A stretch of 64,000 nucleotides of DNA. Origin: Albula goreensis. Taxonomy: Eukaryota > Chordata > Actinopteri > Albuliformes > Albulidae. Positions within the stretch are counted from its first letter, which is position 1, and each line of letters opens with the position of its first letter. A model generated the notes under the pieces. It was not told the origin of the DNA, searched no databases, and worked only from the letters and a program-made list of their open reading frames with translations. Location of the stretch: NCBI GenBank assembly GCA_022829145.1, contig CM040755.1, forward strand, positions 12,587,063-12,651,062, written 5' to 3'. Positions 46,641-61,150 of this stretch are shown here, piece after piece. The position numbers were made by a program, and so were the translations under genes.

Positions 46641-49600
46641 GGTTACTGACTTGGTGAGGTGGGGCTCCTGCTGCAGTTGCAAAGTTACTCATCACATTGG
46701 GAGTTTGTATGGTATGATTCCATTTGAATAGAGCATTGTTCGAGTACTTATGGTCCACTTGACAAGGGGTCTTGCTGTAAATACTGCAATTTGACTCCAG
46801 CTGGTTGTGTGGCTTTGACAGCAGCCAAATAGCACTGCACCACAAAAAAGAAAGAAAGAAAAAAATCAATATTGGGTGCTTGTTCAGAGCAACCCCCTTT
46901 TCTCTGTCGTGTTAATTTATATAAGAAAACATCCAGTTAATCGTAAAAAGAGGACTACATATTTCACTCATTTAAATAGATGCTTGATACCAATTTTCTT
47001 AAATACAGACCTTTATGAAATCCATACATACATTTTAGACCCAAATCAAAGTATTTGTATTTTCTTGTTTGTAATTTTATCTATTTTAATTGACTTTATT
47101 TGGACACCTTGAATGTTTTCTGCAATGGTTTCCTGTTGTCTTTACATTTTCTCAGTTGTGCTATGAGTCATTTTGCTTTTCCATCGCTGTCTCTTAAGGC
47201 AATATTTCTTATCATTCAGGGATTGTTTGTCAACAAAATTGATAGTAACCCTGATATAACCCATAAGGAATGATAGGTAATGTTATTCTTTTACCTGTTT
47301 TCTATTAACTGTGATACATAGACTCTTTTGTATGATACATACACTGTGATGCTAACACTCTTCTCTGAACACAGTGTTAAAGGAACACTGCTGTGTGCCC
47401 AGGCAGGTGTAAAATGTCTTAAATCATACATAAATCATGTTTTTTGGGAAAAAGCTATTGATGATTATAGTCATGAATATGGAATATGATAAAAACATAG
47501 AAAGGTAACAGCCTTAATTAAAATTCACACATATTCACATCAAAACCTTGATTAACTGAATACTAGATTGGGTCCATTTCTTTTAAAACAGCAGTCCGAA
47601 CACACCAGAGATCAAAGATCTTGCATTTTAAAGCATCTTTGCCCATTCCTGTAAAGGCTAAGTGTTAAAACATTTCACAGCAACTTGAAGAGTTTTTGTA
47701 AAAATTCTCGGCAAATAACATATTAATGGCCATAGTATCTCATGTGATTTTGTCATTGTGTTAGCATTGATTTTATTTCATTTTTAAAATCACATTAATG
47801 ATTAATATTTGCCCACAAAGGACATATTTAATTTACACAGGTGGTAGAATTTTTTTTTACTATTGAATATTGCCTCTCCTCCTGGAAAAAATACTTTTGT
47901 TTATCAATACAATAAATGGAAAAAAAAAAATATATATATGCATTTTATTTTGATTCAGCCAATTTATTTAAACATTTAAGTGAGGCAGAAACAAGACATC
48001 CAACAGAAAACCAAATAGTTGTATACACGGCTACATGCTTAACAATTCAGTAATTATTACATATGTTTTGGAACAAAATTGAGGCTTGTTTGTTGACTAA
48101 GATAGATTAATGAAGCAACAGCCCAACGTTTGCATGTTATTGTATGAATAAAGAGATGAAACAGTGGAAGATTATTGATTTTAGATGTCCCTGAGGCTTT
48201 GAAATGGCCATCAGGCTCAAGATTAAAAGGTACACAAGGGTATAAAAGTGATGGGGTAATGACCACTCCACTGAAAATGCCTCTTAAAATGTGTTGATTC
48301 GGCCATGCATCCAAATTATGGTTCTTTTTGTTCTTCATTTGGTTTCTCACATAAAAGTGTCACATTTATTACAGCTCGTTTGTCTGTATTTGAATAAAGG
48401 TATCTCATGACTACAAAAATTATGCTTTAAACAAACTATACGTAAATTACTTTACTGAGCCAGATGATATTGGAGGTATGTACCGGACTGACACTCTGGA
48501 TAGTAGTACTAACCAGGATATAAATACATTAATTTCAGCTACTGTACCATTAACTTCTTCACCATGAATTTCTATATCTAAATGATATTGTATTTTTTAA
48601 TCACTGTGTTTTGAACACTCATTGTATTATTATACAGTTAAATTATACAATTTCAGTAGATAGTAATCAGGCAACAATGGAAAATGTTGCTGAAGGTGTT
48701 AGGTTTTTTTTTTTTTAGGAAAAAAACATTATTTATTTTTAGTTACTTTCAATAGATATATAGAAATGTATGCATATCTTAAACCCCTTACATGAGTGTA
48801 CTTAAGTTTGCACTCATGTAAAATGAGAGAGTCTGTATAATAAATAATGTGCACCATATGAATTCACAGATTGCAAAGTACTATTTAGTATAATATTTTT
48901 ATAACAGTGGATAAATTAAAACAGACATTCTTGACAATTTCAGTCTTGCCAAAAAGTGTAATTAAAATTTAAAATTTTGTGAATTAGGGTTAATATCAAT
49001 TTATTATATCAATCAAGTTTTAGACTGTTGTATTTGATTATAATATGCATTTTCCGTTTATGTTAAAATAATGCAGGGGTGGACAGAGCTGGGTATTCAT
49101 TTAGAAAACAGTCCTGTGACAAAAAAGGATATCAGAAGAGGTTTGTTAGTTTAGAGGATCAGGAATCAAGAGGATTTTTGCTTTTTTTCACCACCAAAAA
49201 TCTCTTATGCTGTTGTGGACCCTACACAGTGTATCAGGGCATACATTACAGTACACAGGAAGGAGCCAAACTCCTTTTACTGTCTGAATACAATGAGATC
49301 AATCAAAACCAATTGGTTGCATCAAAGCTTTTTAGCTGATTTGGCATCCATGGAAAATGTCTTCTCTACAAGATTTGAGAGACAACTGTCAAAATGAAAA
49401 TAAGGAATCGGGCCTGGTAGACTTGTAATCGCTGTAACTCAGCATTCACAGATAAATGAGAGAGCTTCATTCCTGTTGTGTCACGGGAACATTGATCTTT
49501 GTCTTCATTGATGAAAAAGATCACTTATCATGTGTGTTAATTGGGAAACATCTTAGTCTACATATTCCCATATAGATAACAAAATAGATTATTTCTGTTC

Positions 49601-50570
49601 CATGGCACTTTAGGATAATTCCAAAGTGCTGTGTGAGCATAACAGAAAACATCTTGATTAAGAGCTGTAATTAGATGAATACCCTTTTAAGAAGGAGTCA
49701 ATTAACTCTTCCCTGAAGGGTTCATTTATATTTTAATGAACAGAAGAAGATCCACTATTAGTGATCTTTAAAAAATACAATAGCTCGATGGTTTAACTAT
49801 AAGTCCCAGCAAAATGTAATACAGTAATACTGTATGTCTTTTATTATGCAATTAATTTTCTATAATTCAGGCTTCATTTATAATTGCTCTGAACCAGGAA
49901 TCCAATACTGTAGACTTTATTATGCTCAAGACCTTCTTTTCCCCAGATTGTCTTTTTTTAAAATCAGTAAAAATCAATAGATGCATATGTTTCAGACATA
50001 TTTTATTCATTTTCCCACAAAGATTCCAGGGTGTCATTCAATATTTTCATTGCATATGCAAGGCTTTATGATATTTTGTATTTCAGAATCTCCCTTGTGT
50101 GTCAGGCTGTGTAAATATTCAGCACAATAGCAGTAGGGATCTCTGGCTGAGATCTTTAGAGTAGGCTGCCGGTGAGGTAAGTTCTTCATTTCTTCCCTGC
50201 CGTCAAAGGGAAGTGCAAATGGACTTGATGTGTGAAGCGTGTATGAGCATTTGTATAGCTCTGTGTTCTGTGTCCTATAAGTGTGTGTGTGTGTTTGTGT
50301 GTATGAGAAGATACATGGATGTATATGATATGTTGCAGTATATCCAAAACGCAAACTGACACGCAATCCACAATTGAATGTAATCAATAATGGTCACTAT
50401 ATACATTCTGACCAACATTTTGATTATCAAAGACATGGCTGGATCAACACCTTAGTGTAACAATACACTGTTTCTCTGTGGGATTTCAATAGATGTCACA
50501 TACTATAACAGATGTTACTTACTTTGATAGATGTTGCAGAATTTTACTCTAGTAAAAAAAGAGAATTCAG
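46641..50570. other. Intergenic sequence, nothing recognised
   Basis: AT-rich with short A, T and TA runs and a TG run at 50280-50301. Confidence 0.45.
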
Positions 50571-50574
50571 TTTC

Positions 50575-50930
50575 CCCTTTCTTTCAGGGGGCTGGACGAG
50601 AGGGAGAGCACAGTCCATCTGTTCCTCTGAGATAGCATTGAGCAGGCAGCAACTGGTCAGGGAGGCTGAAGTGACAGAGGTCAAAGGGCCCTCTAACCCT
50701 GTGGGCAGTGTGCTTCTGTGGCCCCAGCTGCTTGGGGGGGACGTACATCTGGGAGGTTTCAGCCATGATGGCAGTGACGAGCCAATCAGAGGCCACCTCC
50801 TCCAAACCAAAAATGAGAATGTTCCGATCCGGCAGTTCCCCCACAGGCGTGTCCCCCCGCTGTGATTTTGAGGGGAAAGCTCTTTTTGAATGCCGTGTTG
50901 AAAATGAACACCCTGCTGCCAGGAAAGGGT
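50575..50930. promoter_or_regulatory. GC-rich island, regulatory element or orphan exon
   Basis: Open on both strands. The minus frame 50844-50584 includes DRNILIFGLEEVASDWLV and AETSQMYVPPKQLGPQ, which looks protein-like. On the plus strand CCCCTTTCTTTCAG precedes another open frame. No frame has matching acceptor and donor signals and I do not recognise either product, so I favour a non-coding element. Confidence 0.35.
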
Positions 50931-53900
50931 GATGCTTGTCACTGGTCTGGAGAACGCTGTGGTCATTAGGTTTGGGGGGTAGCAGGTTGTGTGGGGGGAG
51001 GGTAATCTTTCTCTCCTTGCAGTGATTGCTGCAGCCTCCTTATTTATCCTGGCCACAAACTCTCATTTCTCCCAGGTACAGTGCTGGTTCTACACGTCAC
51101 TCCATTACTGGAAGCCATTTTCTTTCAGCCTATCATCACAGATTGGCACATTCACTGTTTCACACATTTTAAAAGATGATGCTTGAATACAATTGAAAAT
51201 TACACATCCAACCCTCTCTGGGCTTATCAATTTGAGCTACATCAAATTGAGTGACATGACTGTTACCATTATTTTAAGAAAACACTAGTAGTACCGTAAT
51301 CATACTTTAGGACCTTATTCTTATCCTAGGAGCATGATGCAGTGTTGAGGTACTGGTGGGAGACAGAGAGGGGGCTGAGGCAGAGGGAACGGTAGCCTGG
51401 GATACATAGTGCACATTGGCATTCATTTATGGAGGTGCCACTCATTAGCACTTGTGCACACAGGTGTACAGCAAAACAGAATGGGGGCTATGGAGTGCAG
51501 ATAATGACGAATGGGCAGCTCTTTGCAGATCCAGATTAGTGCTATAACCCAAAAGATGGCACCAGGATTGTGGTGCACAGTGTGAGCCACGGGCCCCTCC
51601 CAGCCCATACCGCTGATTAATGAAAGAGGGTTTGACAGACCTGGCCGATGTGACGGTATCCTGTGTGAAGCCACTCCTGGCACACTGTGGGTGGTGGGTG
51701 TAGAATGCAGAATACAGATACCTCATTAAACCCTGGTGGAGATTATGCTGGGGTCATGGTGTTATTGGTGTTTAATGTTGTCAATGTACAGTATAGGGAC
51801 TTATTGATGGAATTTGCACATGTATGTAAATGGATGTGCTTTGCGCATGTATGTATTTGTTTATACATGGATGGGTGTGCATGTATTAGGGTTGTTTTTG
51901 TATGATTTTCATAATGATTACACAATAAGCCTACAGCAACAAATTTGTTAGGTTAATTGTAGGTCTGAAACCTCCTACAGTTTTCCATTTATATGAATGT
52001 TCTCCTCACAAAAGCAATGTTTCTTCAGAAGTGAAAATCAGAAGTGTTTGTTTGACTGCTGCTGACAGGAGACTTTAATGCTTTAATGTTTCTCTTTTCA
52101 GTTCCTGTGATATTTGAATGATAATCATATGGTTAACCCTACTCATGAACAATTCTCAACCTTTTGTGCACAAAATCGGTCGTACATTTTATGGGATTCG
52201 TTTTTAAAATACATAAGTTAGTCAGACTAATGTTTGTGCTGATAGACTCCCTGCATGGACAGCTGACCTGTGTGTTTTGTAAAATTGTTTCACAAAACAA
52301 TTTGGCACTGTTGGCAATAAAACAATATAATGAGCTTTTAATGATATGAAGGCTTTTATGTGTGTTTTCCACTGCAGGGAAATACCACCTTGCTGCACAC
52401 ATGTAGTCTATTTGCTTTATTTGCAAAGGAAATATTATGTTTTTTATAATGATCCATTATGGTAGTGACTTGGATTCCTAGATTCTTTGTTTTGAATTGA
52501 CCTTTCTGTGTGCCTGTGGGTGTTTTATGCAGTATATCAAGTATAGTATATTGCAGTTATATATAGTATATCAAATGTTTGTATTTTGTTTGTATTTTAC
52601 TGGTCTCCATGAAGACTACATGTTCCTGACATTCTAAAACATAGTATGGTCATTGTTGTTTCAGAACAAATACAAATAAAAACTTATTTTGAGAAGTCTC
52701 ACCTAGATTCAGATTCAGAACCACAAATCGCATTCTGCTTCAAGTTGTTATGTCTGTGATATTTGCACACATTAAAAACTATATGAAGTACTGTAAGATA
52801 ATTAATGAAGACTGTATGACTGTAGTGATGGCTGTATTTTTATATATTGTAAATGTTTTATTGAACTATTTGCTTTAATTGTTGTGTTCATACAGTTCTA
52901 TCAAACTTTAATTTTGAATCACACTCGACCTGGTTATTACGGCTGACTTCTGAGGAACGCTCTTTATGACGTGGTATCAGGTTTTCACTTTGGCTTTTTG
53001 TTGTGGCTTGCAAATTTGTATACCGTATTTCATTAGAGTAAAATATACTATTGTCAAGATGCAAGTTTTCTATGCGCCAAACTGAAAAAAAGTTTTGCGA
53101 AAGTGGCTCATTGCACTGGCTTTAACTCATTCACAATTAAATGAAATAGGACATTCTTGGAAGGCTGATTTTAAGCATTATAAATGAGTTCACATTGAGC
53201 CAATTGTAAGCCAGCTGAATAACATGCTGATAAGTATTTATCCTGACAATATTGCCTAAAGACAGCTATGCAAAAGGAATGCATACTTAAAGCAGAATAT
53301 GTCTTAAAAACAACAACCTAACTCTATTACCTTCAATAAAAGAAAAAGAAATAGAAATTGCTGTGGTGAAAGGTCGATTTTTGAGGAAGACGCTCCCAAA
53401 TGGGAAAAGTGTTCCTTCTTGTATTGGTGAATGTTCGCTGAGACAAAACAAGGAAAGGGATTTTCAATTTCTCATTTTTCCACAGCTGAGTTTCCCCTTA
53501 TCCCACAGAGTAAAGGAGACACTGAGGTTTATTACAGGTTATTGTACATCAAAGGCAGGAGATAGAAGGGGCCAAGGGCAGGTAAACCTGAACCAACAGC
53601 CTGTTAACTTTTTTAACGATTACTATTAGGATAGTGCCAAGGAAACCAAAAAGTACCCAAAAGATGGCATCTATAGCTTTTCATGAAATACAAATAATCA
53701 TGATGGCAATTAGCATTGTGTACAAGTGGAGGTATTTTATGACCATGAGATCATAGTTTTGCATCTACCGATCAAATAATGTTCAATGCCAAACATTTGG
53801 AAAACTGTAAAATAAACACATTTTATCTGCTAAAAAGAAAAAATTCTGCACACGTAATCTGTTGTAAATATATTAAATAAAACAATACCCCACAACACAA

Positions 53901-54880
53901 AACACAAATATTTCTGATTTCACAAAGTAATAAATAAACACAAAGATAATACATTGTGATGAGATCAGTTGTCCATGAATGTTTTGCAGATGTGTTTTAA
54001 CAAAAAGGAAAGCTTTCATCTCATTTTGGGCTTTTTGTTGTTTTTTTTTATTGATTTGTCTTTCCTCACAACCCTGGAGTTGAGTCCATTAAGATACTGA
54101 ATGGCTGTAGACAGTGGGAGAGCAGAGAGGGGAGACCGCTGAAGGACACACTGTCGCCTTTGGCACAGAGAGCCTTTGAAAAGGCAGGATCCTTCTTTCT
54201 GCACAGCACCCATGCTGATCATGCTTGGATTTGGACGTTGACTAAAAATTCATTTCTCAGTGTATTTTTCCAAATGCATCGTGTAATGTCTGGTACGAAA
54301 GGGAGATTTCAGTTTCAAGCCAATGGCGCAGCCAGCATTACCCTGGTGAGTGCCTTCACCAACTGAGCCACTTGGGAAATCCTAACATCAGGTGAATCAG
54401 AAAACGCATTAGATTAATTGCAATAAGATTAAAATACCATGTTATTACCAACAAATGCAATTACAATTATATACTCTTCCAAAAAAGAAATTATACACAT
54501 CAAAGTAACTAGTTTATTCTCAAGTTTAACGCCATATTCGTATGTATCTTTAAAATATATCTTCCCATGAATCTGTTTTCTAACCAATATATACTTTATA
54601 TTTTTCAAGTCATTATAAACACACAAAATACAATATACTTTCATCTCTTTAATATCTTCTGAGGTTTTCAGTGCTCAGCTCACACCCATCAATACAGTCA
54701 TGAGGAACTGGGATGAGGAAGTTTGGCCCTCACCCATTAATGTAGTCATGCGTATCAGGAATGGGGAAGTTTGGCTTGTTGCCAGAGGCAGGCTCAGAGC
54801 ACCCGGTTTTATCCTTAATAATGAACAACCACACTGCATAATGAAGAGGCAAAGGATCCTTACTTAGAGCCTGGTGTCAA
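50931..54880. other. Intergenic sequence
   Basis: AT-rich, with a small GC-richer patch at 51.33-51.70 kb and an imperfect tandem duplication at 54683-54776. No exon is supported. Confidence 0.4.
54683..54776. repeat. Imperfect tandem duplication, two units of about 47 bp
   Basis: Each unit begins CACCCAT(C/T)AAT and ends GGAAGTTTGGC. The units differ at several bases and by about 2 bp in length. Confidence 0.75.
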
Positions 54881-54889
54881 TTACATATG

Positions 54890-55215
54890 GATCTGTTACT
54901 GACCGGCTAGTGCCTGCACAGTCGCCATGCGTGCTCTGTCACATCAGACCACCCCTCTGGGTCACCTGCGGCTCGGTCCCTTTGGCATCAGCTCAGTTGG
55001 GGAATTGGCGGAAATTGTTCTTACGGCTGAGCTGTGATGATTTTGGTGCCAGGGGCTGTGAGACAGTCAGAGGCTCAGAGTTATCATTTTAAAATAACCA
55101 CAGGGAGGGAGAGGATGTGTGCCTGGGAGCTTCAGAAAGGAGGCCATGATCTGGAGCACCTTCTCGTCCTCGTTTCTGGAAGTTCAGACAGTGCCATGGC
55201 CATGAGGTTCAAGTG
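54890..55215. promoter_or_regulatory. Candidate enhancer-like island
   Basis: A GC-richer block with scattered CpGs in AT-rich DNA. The plus-strand frames lack splice support. Confidence 0.3.
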
Positions 55216-56560
55216 TATCTGTATCTGTTGGTTGGAAATGGTCCATCTTTTTTGCAATGGATGTCTGAATTAATGAATGTCTGATCGAATGAATGAAAAC
55301 ACATTTATCCTTGTCTAAGGAAAATCTTTTATCATGAACACAGTAGGAAATATGTAAAGGTAGTACAATAGTAATAGTGCGACATATTCAACGTTAAATG
55401 GGATTATATATATATATTTACTGAATATATTTTATATATGTATATTTTTCTGTAAAGTAAACCAAGTAACTACTGCTTATTTTTACTTGACCTGGCGGTT
55501 GTTTCCAGAAAGTGAGGCATCATGTCACGTTTTACAGTATTAATTGACCAGACAATTTATTAGTTGATTTATTAATCTATTGATTGATATTAAGATGCCT
55601 TTATGGGATCACCATTTGTAGTCCAAAAAAATGGTCAGTTGTACTCATGATAAAGATTGGCATATAGAATGTCTCAGAAACAGTGTGTTGGTTTTCTGGG
55701 TAGGTTTTAATTTCAAATTGAAGCTTCTCTATCACAGACACGCCCCCACAGCTTTTCTCAGAGTTAAAGATGCCGTACATCCTCACAGTTAATGGGCAGT
55801 GAACCCGCTGGCATTACAGACACAGTCAATACCTCACTGATGCATGGGTGAGCTTTGTCCATGGTTATTGCTTTACATTTTCTGTGTTTAAACACTGCAT
55901 GAGCAAAGGAAGCCCCCCCAGACTAAGACAAAGGTGAAGGTAAATGCAAACAGCCCATTGATATCACAAAGCTCCTTATCTATTTGCCCTGTGTACATGG
56001 CCTGTTTAAATTAATTTATGTGTTTCTTTATACCTCTATGCGTGGGCCTGGTGGCTGAATTTGACTTTGTTAACACCAGGTCATGAAGAGTCAGGATTAG
56101 TGTCAGTGCTGGCTTTTTGATGTGACAGTTCAAGCAACCCCTAATCTCATCCGGGCCCCTTAACCCAGCCTAACCCACTTGCGGTCCTCATCCATATTCC
56201 ATAGTGCAGTTTCCAATAAGAAAAAAACATCAGCTAGTATCACAGATACAGGGGACATCCAGGGACACATTTGTTTTTACTTTTATTTTAATGTATGGCT
56301 GAAATTCCAACCATGTCCATATTATGAATTTCTTGATGTGATCATCAGTAACACATCATTTGTTTTGAAAATGTGTGGTAACAGAAGGTAAATAAATACC
56401 AAAATCCAACGAATTGCAAATAGTGTGAGCTGTCTACTGTGACTTAGTCTTTTATCTTTCAATGGTTAAAATATTTGAGGCTTATTAAACTAATGCTAAA
56501 GCCTCTTCTCCTTTCCTATATAACCATTGACTTAACAACATGATATTGCAGGTTGTGCAA
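55216..56560. other. Intergenic sequence, nothing recognised
   Basis: AT-rich, with a TA run near 55407-55440. Confidence 0.45.
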
Positions 56561-56561
56561 A

Positions 56562-56651
56562 TGTGTGTGTGTTTGTGTTTTGTGTGTGTGTGTGTGTGTG
56601 TGATAGAGACAGAGAGAGATAGAAGGAGAAGCCAGAGAGTTTGCATGCATA

Positions 56652-56705
<54 letters not shown>

Positions 56706-56706
56706 G
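56562..56706. repeat. Two TG arrays
   Basis: TG runs at 56562-56603 and 56654-56706 flank a GAGA-rich spacer. The long TG run is uninterrupted for about 50 bp. Confidence 0.92.
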
Positions 56707-58055
56707 TGAGTTAGTGGGGGTCCAAGGTGGGGGTATCCTTGATGTCCAAGGACTGAAGCCCCTCCACCCCTAACTTGATTGTGAGAGCTTGTGGACCAGA
56801 TTTTACCCTCCTCGTGGTTCATGACCCCTAACCCAAACTCACACAGTCATCCAGCTTTTAAATAGATAGAGGCAGATGCTTGTAATGGAATAGCTGCCCC
56901 AGTTACCCAAGGGCAGGATAGGATGAGAGAGATCAAACTGTTTGGAAGAAAAATCTACTAATGGAACTCTTCAAATGAAATACTGGGAGAAGGAAAACAC
57001 TAGAGCCGTTGAAAGATACTCTTTAGAGAGCTAGTTTGCTGATGATGCCTGTTTTTTGATGAAACAGTGTAAGGCTGGTGCTAAGTATTCAGAGGGTAGC
57101 CTTTTTATTCCAGTTTTATCATGGAGCTAACCTTCAGCTTTGCTGAAACAGCCAAATGCAGGAAATATCCTATAATTAATAGTGTGTTATGACACATCCG
57201 GTAACATGTATATCATATATATATAATTAGTCAATTCATTTAGTCATAAGAGCATCTGGGGACCTTGCCCAAAGGTTTAAGATTGTAGTCCATAATATAA
57301 TTAAATACAGCTAAAGAACACTTATATGGTGGCTCATTGAGGTCATTGTGTAAAATAATATTTTTGGAGGCTAGTTATCTTGACAGCACAAGCTAATAAC
57401 CTCAGGGTCTAAATGTGCCCAGATAATTATGCAGCAAACAGTCGGTGTGTAACTCATAACATTACCAAAGCAGGTATAATTCACAGCTGGTAATGCTATT
57501 AAAAAGTTTGGGGTTATTTCATATGTGTAAGCAATTTTGTGAGAAAAATGAATGTCACAATTCTAAAATCAAAAATCTGAAATCAGAAATGTAACATTTT
57601 GAAATCAAATAATTCACACTTGAACCTCAGATATATGGAACTTGGAGAGTTATGGAAACAACGGTGAACTGAACGGGCACAAACCCAGAAGCAGTATTTT
57701 AATCACAACGTTTCAATGTCAAACTTTCAATGTAAGCAGAATAGCTTGCTTGCCTTTCTCACCTGATATATCATCCCTACATTCAGAATGGTTCGTCAGA
57801 TCCCTCATGACAGCTGGCTTATTCCAAAATGAAACTAACAGAGATGGAATGGTCATGTTGTGTAGAAGGAGCCTTGGCCTATAGCAAAGAGGGGTGCATC
57901 CCCACAGGTCTAAACTGATATTCTTATTTTCTGTATTATAGTGAATGGAGCCAACAGTCAGTGTTTGATTAATGTTGATGAATATTAAATGAATGTTTAT
58001 AATGTACAACTTCATAATAAGCTATTTTAACAAATACTGTTGAAAGAATAGGAGC
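56707..58055. other. Intergenic sequence, nothing recognised
   Basis: AT-rich, no repeat family or exon supported. Confidence 0.45.
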
Positions 58056-58059
58056 ACAG

Positions 58060-58440
58060 TGCTAATATCTGTTCCTGACTGCTGGCCTGCGGTACTGATA
58101 CTCATTTAATGAGACGGAGGACAGGACAGTCAGAGTCTGGACCGTGGTGCGTATGTGGGCTCCCCCCTCTGATGAGCCATTGTTCTGACAGGGGCCAGTC
58201 TGATTTGAGCTTTCTCTGGTCCTGGTGAGTGACAGCTGAGGGCTACCAGAACGTGGGCTCCCATTTGCAGTGGAGATCAGGGCCTGCTGGCACATCCCCA
58301 GCTATAGGGGAGCTGCCGGGGACTCCTCACACGGGCTGATGTCCTGACAGCCCAGAGCGCTTGGCTGAGCTCCTGTCCGCCAGAATGTCATCCACTTTAG
58401 TTTTCTCTTCTCCTTGGTCCCTTGACCCTTGACCCTTGAA
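58060..58440. promoter_or_regulatory. Candidate enhancer-like island
   Basis: A GC-rich block with CATTTAATGAGACGG, and tandem TGACCCT words at its right end. No splice-supported frame. Confidence 0.3.
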
Positions 58441-59589
58441 AATCATGGCAAACAGACTGGATCAGCTGTCCACCAGCTTTCACATGTTTTCCATTGTGCT
58501 GCTGTCCAAAAAATGCAGCAATACTGGCCGTGTGGTTTGGTAATGAAGCAAAATTTGATAATTTCAAAGACACGACTGAGGAAATTAATGTCAAATGAAG
58601 CTTTCTCCAACATCATGGTTTAACACACAGTATACAATGATTATAATTGGGGTGGAGAAGTGAAAAAAAAACATTTAAAATGCTATAAGTGCCTCAGGTT
58701 AACAACAATCATGAATATTTTTATTGTTGTGAATTATTAGTAAGTAATACATCTGCGGATTTGTCTTTTGAAATGTTCTGTTTTTGCTCAGACTGGGGAG
58801 GAGCTTTGGTCGTGTGTGCATGTATGAGAAGCTCATAAGCATGTTGGCCAGTCGGATATGCATGTGTGTGACACAGCATAATGTTGATACAGTATCTGAA
58901 CATGTGAGAAGATTGTATGTTCAGTGACAAGGAGTTCTTAATAGAGGGTCATCAGATGGTCACAAGAGTATTAGATGTCAAGCTGTGCTGTTTGATATAA
59001 TTTATAACATTTTACTCAGTGTAAGCATACCGTATCTGTATCCTGTTCTACAAGCATATACAGGTTATAGAGAATCAGGTCAATACATTCTAGTTTCAAC
59101 TTAGTTATCAGTGAGGACAACTAATGTAAGTTCAGCTAATTCAAAAATATACTTTGGTAAACAATCTGTAAAATCTAGAATACCAATTTGGCCAAACAGC
59201 TGAGAGAAATGAATATACAAAGCTTTTCTGGGGAGGGCTAAAAAAAAATCAAAACATTTTATTTTGACCTTCCCATCATGCACACACACCAATTCAGTCA
59301 ATTGTTCATACTAATATTGTTACCAGTTAGGGAACCCTTCAATTTGACACATGGGGCGAGTGTAAAGTTGGCCTTTGCATGTAATTTCTCGATCATGCTT
59401 CGATACAACAATCTTCAATAAGGAGGATGAAGTTGTGAAGAAGAAGGAAGCCATGAGTGAGGTGATTCAATGCTCTCCTTCGAGCTATTGCAACAAAGAA
59501 TCGCTTAATGCAACAGAAATGAGATTTGGAGTGTATTTTTAAACTAAATTAAATTGCAGAGGCGCCACCTCTCTCCTCTTCAGACTGTA

Positions 59590-59800
59590 GACGGGATACA
59601 GTTCCTGTGGATCACAGCGCAAAGAGGCATCCTTGGTTCCATTATGAACACCGGGAGAACACACTCAAGGAGCGCACACGATAGTATTACTGCATTACGC
59701 TAAATGCTGCCTGCCACAGCTCAAGGTTCATTTTCATTTGCTCCATTGTTTGATATAAGCCTGAATTATCATGTCTCACATTACAATTAAAGCCATAGAC
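59590..59800 (+). other. Copy B of the inverted, strongly preserved non-coding element
   Basis: Partner of 28470-28710 in opposite orientation, about 31 kb away. The core at 59608-59690 contains GCAAAGAGGCATCCTTGG and AAGGAGCGCACACGATAG and has one difference from copy A. Right after the core this copy has an extra TGCATTAC, probably a small local duplication, before the match resumes. Confidence 0.85.
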
Positions 59801-60869
59801 ACCATTGCTGGTGTTTGTGCACAGAACCCCGTCTGCATTGTGGTCTTCACGGAGCACCAAGTAATGTTTCACTGTGTTATGGTAATTAGCTTAGCAAGTG
59901 CCCTTATATGGTGTGACTTACATTTTTTACTGCAGCATTCACTTACACCTAAAACTATTGATATTCCCCTGGGTCCTTATGTCCGGCTAAACAGCCAGTG
60001 TCCCATCCACAATAACAACTTGCAACCTTCTGGCTGCAGTGGAACGTTAATAATGAAGTTCTGCATCTCCAGCCCCATGCTACTTACTTCTTCACTGAAC
60101 CAGTGCTATGCAGCGTTTTGTTTTGTGCCATTTGTTTAGGGGCCTCTGGGGGGGAATACACAAAATAATCTCAAAGTGATGTAAAAATATGAAAAAATGT
60201 GTACTTCTTTTAACCCCAGAGGTGCCCGTACATCTTTAATATGGTTCAGCATAAGGCTAAGTCCACGTGGAAATGGTGCCTTTCATGTTAGTGAGTTCTT
60301 GACTTCACTGGCCCAAGGGTACAAAACAAAGCCCAAAAAGCCTTGTTTTCCTTGTGAAGCAGGCTCTTTGAATGGTAAAAATGTACCTTTACTAATTACA
60401 ATCCCATAGTAAAAATATATACAGCCATATATGTGTACTGAGAGATAGTGTTTAAAGTGAGAAAATGTACAAAAAATACCGATATATGTACGTATGAGTC
60501 TGTACACTGCACTTACACTGTCTTAATCATTAAGATTAACTCATACATAATCATCAACTAATACATTAGTTTAACAAAAAAAATCCATGTTGTACAATCC
60601 ATGGTGAAATATTGGCAACAAAGTCTTAAAAATGTAAAATTATGAACATGAAAAAATATGATGAAAAAATGACATTATCTAATTTACTAGTTAATTCAAC
60701 TAAATGAAAAAAAAACACATTTTTTTTATTTGATTTTTGACTTCAAATACGTGAAATAATTTTTTGCAACTTTTACAACTATATCCAGCTCATAATAAGT
60801 GCATCTCCAAATAGGCGCCATGTTAAAAAAGATTTAACTGTAGGGCTAGAGGTCAGGGCTCATTGTTGG

Positions 60870-61150
60870 AGCTCCACAGAACCCTTTGGAGGACCCCTTC
60901 ACTAACACCATGCCTGGCCCTTTGTTCCCTGTGCGCAAACAGAACGGTTTTCAGACTAATTTCATACCTTTTAGGAGTCCCACTCCGGGGACATTTCCGC
61001 CACAGCACGCCAGCCCCCAGCTGCTAATTGGGCTGACAGAGAGGTGGCAGAGCTTGTGTTTCCATTTTAACGGGCAGACCGAACTCAGGCTGGACTCCGT
61101 GTGCCTCTTTTGAAATCATCACAGGTGGCAGCGTGACGCCACAAGGTTGT
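60870..61150. promoter_or_regulatory. Candidate enhancer-like island
   Basis: A GC-richer block with CTGCTAATTGGGC and CACAGGTGGCAGCG. No splice-supported frame. Confidence 0.3.

Noticed and set aside
46243-46869. 208-codon minus-strand frame, the longest in the window
   Set aside because: It spans AT-rich and CpG-rich DNA without any domain and has no promoter or splice signals; chance frame.
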